From NCBI GenBank assembly GCA_000431215.1, contig HF985567.1, positions 8,778 through 16,451 of the forward strand: a stretch of DNA of 7,674 bases. The letters run 5' to 3'. This DNA comes from Prevotella sp. CAG:1031. Its GTDB lineage: Bacteria; Bacteroidota; Bacteroidia; Bacteroidales; Muribaculaceae. Both the position numbers and the translations under genes were made by a program. The notes beneath the pieces are model-generated. The model saw only the letters and a program-made list of their open reading frames with translations, was not told the DNA's origin and searched no databases. Positions 1 through 5,334 of this stretch are shown in pieces. Position 1 is the stretch's first letter. Every line of letters begins with the position of its first letter.

Positions 1-452
1 GCTACACGCCGCCTCCCGGAGGCGGCACAACCGACTATGCCGTCGACATCTACTATTCAGCCGTCAAGGGCGAGCCGTTCAAATGCCCGCTGAAGCCAGG
101 CACGTTCATGGACATGATGTATATGCCCGACGCCCTGCGCGCCGCCATAGAAATCATGGAAGCCGACCCCACACGCCTCAAACACCGCAATTCGTTCAAC
201 ATCGCCTCGATGAGCTTCGATCCTGAGATTATCTACGCCAAGATTCGCGAGTATATGCCCGAGTTCACCATGACCTACGAGCTCGACCCGCTGCGCCAGG
301 CCATCGCCGATTCATGGCCCGACAGTCTCGACGACACTTGTGCCCGCGAAGAATGGGACTGGAAGCCTGAATTTGACCTCGACACAATGACGCGCGACAT
401 GATCAAAAACCTGCGCATCAAATTCGGCATCGAAAAAGCTGTAACAGTCTGA
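1..452 (+). CDS. L-threonine 3-dehydrogenase, SDR/epimerase type (C-terminal part)
   Basis: Partial gene: the N-terminal NAD-binding Rossmann half lies outside the window, and the reading frame enters at base 3, giving 149 C-terminal residues before TGA. The visible part carries PGGGTTDYAVDIYY (visible residues 5-18), MMYMPDA (38-44) and SWPDSLDDTCAREEW (104-118). I recognise these as marks of the short-chain-dehydrogenase type of L-threonine 3-dehydrogenase, related to UDP-glucose 4-epimerases. The family oxidises L-threonine with NAD+ to 2-amino-3-oxobutyrate in the cytoplasm, which glycine C-acetyltransferase (Kbl) then cleaves to glycine and acetyl-CoA. A kbl gene may lie upstream, but that cannot be seen. 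This is not the zinc-dependent MDR enzyme of E. coli, so I give no symbol. It converges on asnS across a strong hairpin. An uncharacterised sugar epimerase is less likely, because the SWPDSLDD segment is specific to the threonine dehydrogenase group. Confidence 0.85.
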   Translation, partial: YTPPPGGGTTDYAVDIYYSAVKGEPFKCPLKPGTFMDMMYMPDALRAAIEIMEADPTRLKHRNSFNIASMSFDPEIIYAKIREYMPEFTMTYELDPLRQAIADSWPDSLDDTCAREEWDWKPEFDLDTMTRDMIKNLRIKFGIEKAVTV

Positions 453-476
453 TTGATTCCAAAATAGCAAAATAAT

Positions 477-509
477 ACGGGGGAGGCCTTAAAATCGGGC
501 CTCCCCCGT
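477..509. terminator. Bidirectional intrinsic terminator between convergent genes
   Basis: A perfect 12-bp inverted repeat, ACGGGGGAGGCC (477-488) and GGCCTCCCCCGT (498-509), encloses a 9-base loop. It sits in the 74-base gap between the threonine dehydrogenase stop (452) and the asnS stop (527). On the minus strand the stem is followed by the T-rich run ATTATTTTGCTATTTT, which fits termination of the rluB-like/asnS operon. On the plus strand the downstream tract (GAAATATTT) is less T-rich, but the stem is strong enough to act in both directions. Calling it bidirectional is an inference from symmetry and position. Confidence 0.85.
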
Positions 510-526
510 GAAATATTTACTGGAAT

Positions 527-1912
527 TTAGAATTCGGCGTTGCCGGGGGTGCGCGGGAAAGGAATGACATCACGAATGTTTGTCATGCCTGTCACAAAGA
601 GCACAAGGCGTTCGAAGCCGAGGCCGAAGCCGCTGTGAGGGACAGTGCCGAAACGACGGGTATCGAGATACCACCACATATCTTTCATAGGTATATGAAG
701 TTCTTCGATTCGTCTGTTAAGCTTGTCGAAGCTTTCCTCACGCTCGCTACCGCCTATGATCTCGCCGATATGCGGGAACAGAACATCCATTGCGCGCACA
801 GTCTTGCCGTCGTCATTGAGCTTCATATAGAAAGCCTTGATTTCTTTCGGGTAGTCGGTCAGGATAACGGGCTTCTTGAAGTGCTGTTCGACAAGATAGC
901 GCTCATGCTCGCTCTGAAGGTCGATGCCCCACTCTACCGGGAACTCAAATTTATGTCCGCTGGCTTTCAGAATATCGACGCCCTCGGTGTAGGTCAGGCG
1001 CACGAAGTCGTTGTGAAGCACAAACTCAAGTCGGCTGACAAGCTCGGGGTCATACATCTTGGCAAGGAAATCGATGTCTGAACGGCAGTTGTCGAGAGCA
1101 TATCTGATGCAGTACTTCACGAACTCTTCGGCAAGATCCATGTTATCGTTGATATCATAGAAAGCCATTTCGGGTTCTATCATCCAGAACTCGCTCAAGT
1201 GGCGCGGTGTGTTGGAATTCTCTGCACGGAAAGTCGGCCCGAAAGTATAAATCTGTCCGAGAGCCGTCGCTCCGAGTTCTCCCTCTAACTGTCCGCTGAC
1301 AGTCAAAGCCGTAGGCTTGCCGAAGAAATCTTTCGAATAGTCGACATTACCCTCTTCATCTTTGGGAAGATCATTCAGAGGGAGAGTCGTTACCTGAAAC
1401 ATAGCGCCTGCGCCTTCACAGTCCGAAGCCGTAATAAGCGGAGTGTTCAGATAATAGAAACCCTTCTCGCCAAAGAATTTGTGGATAGCCTGAGCCAGGG
1501 CGCTGCGCACACGGAGCACGGCGCCGAAGGTGTTTGTGCGCGGACGAAGATGGGCTTTCTCGCGAAGGAACTCGAGAGTGTGGCCTTTCTTCTGAAGAGG
1601 ATAGCTTTCGGGGTCGCAGGTGCCGTATAGCTCGAGACTTTCGGCCTGAACCTCCATAGACTGTCCTTTGCCCATAGACTCGACGAGGTTACCGACGACC
1701 CGCAGGCTTGCACCGGTAGTGATAGGTTTAAGCTGCTCATCGGTGAATTTCGACATATCGAAAACAACCTGTATGCCGCCGACATTGCTTCCGTCGTTAA
1801 GCTGGACAAACTGAACGTGTTTGTTTCCGCGGCGTGTGCGGGCCCAGCCTTTTAGTTCGACCTGCGAGCCGATCATTTCAGGCTTCAGGTCTTTTATGAG
1901 TGTACGTTTCAT
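527..1912 (-). CDS. asnS: Asparaginyl-tRNA synthetase
   Basis: Cytoplasmic class IIb aminoacyl-tRNA synthetase that attaches L-asparagine to tRNA-Asn using ATP. The 461 residues match the usual bacterial length. Residues about 17-100 form the N-terminal OB-fold anticodon-binding domain (GWARTRRGNKHVQFVQLNDG). The catalytic core holds motif 1 (GFYYLNTPLIT, 151-161), motif 2 (FRAENSNTPRHLSEFW, 228-243, with the ATP-contacting Arg) and motif 3 (GFGLGFERLVLFVTG, 428-442). The C-terminus IRDVIPFPRTPGNAEF is characteristic of AsnRS and argues against AspRS. The ATG lies 9 bases after the TAA of the upstream pseudouridine synthase gene (spacer AATAACAGA, A-rich, no Shine-Dalgarno). The gene is therefore the second in a two-gene operon, with no promoter of its own visible, and the 477-509 hairpin follows it. 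The protein is complete, with no missing motif. Confidence 0.97.
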   Translation of the reverse strand: MKRTLIKDLKPEMIGSQVELKGWARTRRGNKHVQFVQLNDGSNVGGIQVVFDMSKFTDEQLKPITTGASLRVVGNLVESMGKGQSMEVQAESLELYGTCDPESYPLQKKGHTLEFLREKAHLRPRTNTFGAVLRVRSALAQAIHKFFGEKGFYYLNTPLITASDCEGAGAMFQVTTLPLNDLPKDEEGNVDYSKDFFGKPTALTVSGQLEGELGATALGQIYTFGPTFRAENSNTPRHLSEFWMIEPEMAFYDINDNMDLAEEFVKYCIRYALDNCRSDIDFLAKMYDPELVSRLEFVLHNDFVRLTYTEGVDILKASGHKFEFPVEWGIDLQSEHERYLVEQHFKKPVILTDYPKEIKAFYMKLNDDGKTVRAMDVLFPHIGEIIGGSEREESFDKLNRRIEELHIPMKDMWWYLDTRRFGTVPHSGFGLGFERLVLFVTGMTNIRDVIPFPRTPGNAEF

Positions 1913-1921
1913 TCTGTTATT

Positions 1922-3469
1922 TTATTCAAAAGAACCCATTTTAAGGAAATTGACCTCTTCCTGAGTCAGATAGCGCCAACGTCCGCGGGGCAGATTTTTC
2001 TTTGTCAGGCCGGCGAAATAAACACGGTCGAGTTTGGTGACGTGATAGCCGAGATGTTCGAAAATGCGGCGCACGATGCGGTTACGGCCACTGTGAATCT
2101 CAATTCCGGCCTGATTGCGGTCGGTTTCGGTGGCGTAAGATATTGCGTCGGCGTGGATTTCGCCGTCTTCGAGTTCAATGCCGTCGGCAATGCGCTGCAT
2201 ATCATCTTCCGAAATATCCTTGTCAGTCCAGACGTGGTAGATCTTTTTCTTGATATATTTGGGATGAGTCAGTTTAGATGCAAGGTCGCCGTCGTTCGTC
2301 AGAAGCAGAACGCCGGTAGTATTGCGGTCGAGACGTCCTACCGGATAAATACGCTCGTTACATGCGCCTTTGACAATATCCATTACAGTCAGGCGGCCGT
2401 TAGGATCGTCGGACGTCGTCACGCAATCTTTCGGTTTATTGAGAAGAATATAGCACTTGCGCTCGAGAGTAACGACTTTTTCGTCATATTCAACAGTGTC
2501 GCTATGGCTTATCTTGGTTCCGAGCTCGGTAACAACCTCGCCGTTGACTTTGACAAGCCCCTGACGGATAAACTCGTCGGCTTCTCTGCGGCTGCATATT
2601 CCGGCATTAGCCATATACTTGTTGAGACGGATCTGCTCGTCGGGATCGGGCACAGGCACCTCATATTCTACCGGTTTCGGACGGGGCACGAAGCTCTTTC
2701 CGCCGTAAGGCATACCATACTGGTTCTGACGCTGGCGTTGCTGGCCGGGACGCTGCTGGTAGCCGCCGGGGCGTTGCTGGTAACCGACCGGGCGCTGCTG
2801 ATAGCCGCCCTGTCGCGGCTGGTAACCGCCCTGGTTGCCACCCTGTCGGTTGTTATATCCGCCCTGACGCGGCTGGTAAGGACGCTGCTGGTAACCGCAC
2901 TGGCGCTGCTGATAGCCGCCCTGACGCTGCTGATAACCACCCTGGCGCTGCTGATAGGGGCGCTGCTGGTAGGGGCGCTGCTGATGGGGCTGCTGTGCGC
3001 CTTCCGATCCTGAAGTCACCGTTGATCCGGCTGCAGCCGTATTCTCAGTACCTTCAGCGGCCGGAGTTCCTTCTGCGGGAACATTATTATATGGACGGTG
3101 CTGATAGGGACGCTGCTGGTAACCGCCCTGATTGTTATAGCGGTTATAACCACCCTGATTATTATAGCGGTTGTAGCCGCCCTGACGGTTGTAGCCGCCC
3201 TGACGGTTATTGTTATTGTATCCGCCCTGACGCGGCTGATAGCCTTCGCGGTTGCCATACTGGTTATAACCTCCTTGGTTGCCATAACGGTTATAGCCGC
3301 CCTGGCGGGGCGTGTAGCCCTGACGCTCTCCTTCTTCCGTAGCGTTATTACTGTCTCGCGGTATGAAAGACGAGCCGGCGTGATCGTTCTTTTCAGGCTC
3401 TGCTGATGCGCTGCGCTGTTCTCCAATGCGCGGCCGCTTCGATTTCTTGTCGTTCTGATCCTGGGTCAT
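1922..3469 (-). CDS. rRNA pseudouridine synthase, RsuA/RluB family, with long disordered N-terminus
   Basis: Predicted to isomerise a specific uridine in rRNA to pseudouridine. E. coli relatives act on 23S U2605 (RluB), 23S U2604 (RluF) and 16S U516 (RsuA). The target here cannot be assigned from sequence, though RluB-like is my best guess. The 515-residue protein has a charged N-terminus (1-48), a Gly/Gln/Tyr/Arg/Asn-rich repeat region (about 50-250), an S4 RNA-binding domain (about 280-325, IRLNKYMANAGICSRREADEFI) and a catalytic domain (about 338-505). The latter holds GRLDRNTTGVLLLTNDG with the catalytic Asp at 381, and SGRNRIVRRIFEHLGY (460-475). RsuA/RluB proteins are usually about 230-300 residues, so half of this one is extra. 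The ATG at 3469 is the first in frame. The gene is co-transcribed with asnS downstream. A TAnnTTTG promoter about 150 bases upstream implies a long leader. Confidence 0.93.
   Translation of the reverse strand: MTQDQNDKKSKRPRIGEQRSASAEPEKNDHAGSSFIPRDSNNATEEGERQGYTPRQGGYNRYGNQGGYNQYGNREGYQPRQGGYNNNNRQGGYNRQGGYNRYNNQGGYNRYNNQGGYQQRPYQHRPYNNVPAEGTPAAEGTENTAAAGSTVTSGSEGAQQPHQQRPYQQRPYQQRQGGYQQRQGGYQQRQCGYQQRPYQPRQGGYNNRQGGNQGGYQPRQGGYQQRPVGYQQRPGGYQQRPGQQRQRQNQYGMPYGGKSFVPRPKPVEYEVPVPDPDEQIRLNKYMANAGICSRREADEFIRQGLVKVNGEVVTELGTKISHSDTVEYDEKVVTLERKCYILLNKPKDCVTTSDDPNGRLTVMDIVKGACNERIYPVGRLDRNTTGVLLLTNDGDLASKLTHPKYIKKKIYHVWTDKDISEDDMQRIADGIELEDGEIHADAISYATETDRNQAGIEIHSGRNRIVRRIFEHLGYHVTKLDRVYFAGLTKKNLPRGRWRYLTQEEVNFLKMGSFE
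2720..3322 (-). repeat. In-frame low-complexity repeat region of the pseudouridine synthase
   Basis: This stretch encodes residues 50-250. Block 1 (about 50-128) is Asn/Tyr-rich and built on GGYNRYNNQ, which occurs twice in direct succession at 97-114, giving 27-base units. A linker (about 129-160) is rich in Ala, Glu, Gly and Thr. Block 2 (about 161-250) is built on the heptad GGYQQRQ and the pentad QQRPY. On the plus strand the DNA units are about 21 bases (2904-2924 and 2925-2945, each starting CGCTGCTGATA) followed by 15-base units (from 2946 and 2961). All lengths are multiples of three, so the frame holds throughout. The composition predicts a disordered, positively charged, RNA-contacting tail similar to RGG/GY-type domains. 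That role is an inference. Confidence 0.9.
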
Positions 3470-3513
3470 GAGTGTTGTAGTTTAAGGATAATTAAATGTG
3501 GCCTCTCGGCCAT
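3466..3513 (-). other. Possible 15-codon leader reading frame coupled to the rluB-like start
   Basis: On the minus strand an ATG at 3513-3511 opens a 15-codon frame (MAERPHLIILKLQHS). Its TGA stop (3468-3466) overlaps the ATG of the pseudouridine synthase in the arrangement ATGA, the geometry of translational coupling. The frame lies inside the predicted transcript leader, and its start codon falls in the stem of a small hairpin. I see no Shine-Dalgarno sequence, as is usual in Bacteroidota, and so short a frame can arise by chance. This is a candidate only. Confidence 0.2.
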
Positions 3514-3515
3514 TT
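3494..3515 (-). promoter_or_regulatory. Hairpin with GNRA tetraloop in the leader of the rluB-like gene
   Basis: Read on the minus strand, AAATGGCC-GAGA-GGCCACATTT folds as TGGCC/GGCCA closed by a GAGA loop, which fits the GNRA class. Three more A-T pairs follow below a two-base CA bulge. It starts 25 bases upstream of the pseudouridine synthase ATG. It lacks a T-run, so it does not look like a terminator. It could be a structural or protein-binding element in the mRNA leader, but no function is shown. Confidence 0.4.
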
Positions 3516-3617
3516 CTCAATTGATGTTTGTGAAATTTTTCTTTTAGCTGGTTAGTGATATTATTAGCATTTACAGGCTGACGACACCGACAATCGCGCC
3601 GGCCGACAACCTCGCTG

Positions 3618-3649
3618 CAAATTTAAGTATTTTACTCTTTATATACAAC
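3618..3649 (-). promoter_or_regulatory. Predicted promoter of the rluB-like/asnS operon
   Basis: On the minus strand GTTG (3649-3646) stands 20 bases upstream of TAAATTTG (3625-3618). This matches the Bacteroidota primary sigma factor pattern of a TTG-type -33 element and a TAnnTTTG -7 element at the expected spacing. Transcription would begin near 3610-3615, leaving a leader of roughly 140 bases before the ATG at 3469. No closer TAnnTTTG match lies between this site and the start codon. Confidence 0.65.
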
Positions 3650-3730
3650 GTTATTCCGCCTACACTATTCAATTTTATTGACTATTATTATATTTTAGGT
3701 ACCGCAAGGCTCGGTTTAAAGAAAAAATTG

Positions 3731-3738
3731 TAAATTTG
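3731..3738 (+). promoter_or_regulatory. Predicted -7 promoter element of the small secreted protein/pepT/miaA unit
   Basis: TAAATTTG matches TAnnTTTG exactly and ends five bases before the ATG at 3744. No good TTG element is present about 20 bases upstream, where the sequence reads GGCTCGGTTT. If the element is used, transcription would start at or within a few bases of the ATG, so the message would be leaderless or nearly so. The same string with its CA extension occurs on the opposite strand in the rluB-like promoter. Confidence 0.5.
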
Positions 3739-3743
3739 CAACG

Positions 3744-4073
3744 ATGAAGAGACTTCTATCACTGGTAATGACTCTCATTCTGGCAATAGCAGCTTCAACG
3801 CCTGTAGAGGCTGCCCAGATCTGGGAACCGATGGCAACGGCCTCTGCCCAGGCCCCTGCCCAGACTGACGACGCCCCGGCTATCGAGCTGAGTGTGCGCG
3901 GCGGAGAGATTGTCATGACCCTGCAGAGAAAACTTACAGTCGAGGTGTTCACAATCCTCGGCCAACCCGTAAGCCGCGAGACACTTCAGCCGGGGGCCTA
4001 CAGGCTAAAATTGCGAACGCGCGGAATCTTTATTCTACGCGCCGGCGGCCTCACACGCAGAATAACAATATAA
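3744..4073 (+). CDS. Small secreted protein with a type IX secretion tail-like domain
   Basis: A 109-residue hypothetical protein. It begins with a signal peptide: MKRLLS, a hydrophobic core VMTLILAIAAS, and a likely cleavage near VEAA (residues 21-24). An Ala/Pro/Gln-rich linker (about 25-46) follows, then a beta-rich module (about 47-109) with the features GGEIVMTL, VEVFTILGQPV, LQPGAYRLKL, RGIFILRAGG and a basic ending RRITI. This pattern resembles the C-terminal sorting domain of type IX secretion cargo (IxG-GQxV-GxYxL-kkI), but here there is no cargo domain in front of it. Residue Met10 could be an alternative start but would lose the basic n-region. pepT follows after 34 bases with no terminator between, so co-transcription is likely. 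Its function is unknown: it could be an exported surface or periplasmic peptide, or a remnant of a longer cargo protein. Confidence 0.7.
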   Translation: MKRLLSLVMTLILAIAASTPVEAAQIWEPMATASAQAPAQTDDAPAIELSVRGGEIVMTLQRKLTVEVFTILGQPVSRETLQPGAYRLKLRTRGIFILRAGGLTRRITI

Positions 4074-4107
4074 CCCACCATACCTTAAAAATACCTCACC
4101 GACAACA

Positions 4108-5334
4108 ATGACAGTAACAGACCGACTGCTCGACTATGTCAAATTCGACACACAGAGCGACGAACTGACCAACATGACCCCGTCTACGCCGGGTCAGATG
4201 ATATTTGCCCGGCATCTGCGCGACATTCTGACACAGATGGGCCTCTCTGAGATAACTCTCGATGAAAACGGCTATCTGATGGCAACCCTCGAAGCCAACA
4301 ACGGCAATGCCACGACTCCTACCGTCGGATTCATCGCGCATCTCGACACATCGCCCGACATGAGCGGCCGTCATGTTAACCCGCGCATTGTCAAGAACTA
4401 CGATGGCAACGATATAACCCTCAATTCCGACGAAGGTATAGTTCTATCTCCGACTGAGTTCCCGGAACTGATGAACTACGTCGGTCAGGATCTGATAGTT
4501 ACTGACGGGACAACACTGTTAGGCGCCGACGACAAAGCCGGCATCGCTGAAATAGTCACTGCAGTGGCTTATCTTCAGGCTCATCCTGAAATCAAACACG
4601 GCAAAATCCGCATAGCCTTCAACCCCGACGAAGAAATCGGACTCGGAGCACACAAGTTCGACGTCGAGCGCTTCGGTTGCGACTGGGCCTACACGATGGA
4701 CGGCGGCGAAGTCGGCGAGCTTGAATATGAGAACTTCAACGCTGCCGTGGCAAAGATCACCTTCAAAGGGCGCAACGTCCACCCCGGATATGCCAAACAC
4801 AAGATGATCAACTCGATGCGTATAGCCAATCAGTTTGTGATAATGCTCCCGCGCTGGGAAACGCCCGAACACACTGAGGGTTATGAAGGTTTCTATCATC
4901 TGGTCGGGATGGAAGGCAATGTCGAGAAGACTACTCTGACTTATATAATCCGTGATCACGACCGCGACCGATTCGAACGCCGCAAAAAAGAGATGGAGCA
5001 TCTGACGCGCAAGATCAACCATGAATTCCCCGACTGTGCCGAACTCGAGCTGAAAGACCAATACTATAATATGCGCGAGAAGATCGAACCCGTCAGCCAT
5101 ATTATCGAGATTGCCGAAGAGGCCATGCGGCGCGCAGGAGTCACACCTCGCGTAGTTCCTATCCGTGGTGGCACGGACGGAGCTCAGCTCTCCTTCAAGG
5201 GTCTGCCCTGCCCGAACCTTTTTGCCGGCGGTCTTAACTTCCACGGCCGCTATGAGTTCGTGCCCATTCCCTCGATGGAGAAAGCGACCGACACCATTAT
5301 TGAAATCGCCCGTCTCGTAGCCGAGAAAAAGTGA
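4108..5334 (+). CDS. pepT: Peptidase T (tripeptide aminopeptidase)
   Basis: Zinc aminopeptidase of the M20B family that removes the N-terminal residue from tripeptides in the cytoplasm, completing peptide breakdown. The 408 residues match the family length. The metal and catalytic residues can be placed: His78 and Asp80 in GFIAHLDTSPD, Asp141 in LLGADDKAGIAEI, Glu175-Glu176 in FNPDEEIGLGAHKFD, Asp198 in TMDGGEVGELEYENFNAA, and His379 in GGLNFHGRYEF. HPGYAKHKMINSM and PIRGGTDGAQLSFKGLPCPN are further PepT marks that separate it from PepD and ArgE relatives. The ATG follows an A-rich spacer (GACAACA) and gives the normal N-terminus. The TGA stop overlaps the GTG start of miaA. The gene looks complete and intact. 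Confidence 0.96.
   Translation: MTVTDRLLDYVKFDTQSDELTNMTPSTPGQMIFARHLRDILTQMGLSEITLDENGYLMATLEANNGNATTPTVGFIAHLDTSPDMSGRHVNPRIVKNYDGNDITLNSDEGIVLSPTEFPELMNYVGQDLIVTDGTTLLGADDKAGIAEIVTAVAYLQAHPEIKHGKIRIAFNPDEEIGLGAHKFDVERFGCDWAYTMDGGEVGELEYENFNAAVAKITFKGRNVHPGYAKHKMINSMRIANQFVIMLPRWETPEHTEGYEGFYHLVGMEGNVEKTTLTYIIRDHDRDRFERRKKEMEHLTRKINHEFPDCAELELKDQYYNMREKIEPVSHIIEIAEEAMRRAGVTPRVVPIRGGTDGAQLSFKGLPCPNLFAGGLNFHGRYEFVPIPSMEKATDTIIEIARLVAEKK

Noticed and set aside
635..1081. Plus-strand frame of 148 codons opposite asnS.
   Set aside because: It is antisense to the conserved C-terminal half of AsnRS and resembles no known family.
2897..2899. A lone Cys codon (residue 191) in the repeat block where Gly is expected (CGYQQRP).
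   Set aside because: It is a single G-to-T difference that could be a polymorphism or sequencing error. It does not break the frame and nothing else points to a role.
2042..3013. Plus-strand frame of 323 codons with a long Leu/Ala/Val-rich part that looks like membrane helices.
   Set aside because: It is the antisense of the pseudouridine synthase. The hydrophobic look comes from reading the complement of Gly/Gln/Arg/Tyr repeat codons, and the sense strand has clear S4 and catalytic motifs.
2720..3322. Regular short repeats that could suggest a CRISPR or intergenic tandem array.
   Set aside because: The units are in frame, contiguous without unique spacers, and encode a regular peptide repeat within one open reading frame.
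3098..3406. Plus-strand hydrophobic frame resembling a small membrane protein.
   Set aside because: Another complement of the repeat region. It has no promoter or start context and lies wholly within the opposite gene.
3544..3570. Eight-codon frame (MLIISLTS) in the leader of the rluB-like gene on the minus strand.
   Set aside because: It is very short, sits in AT-rich sequence, and is neither coupled to the gene start nor linked to a terminator structure. It is most likely chance.
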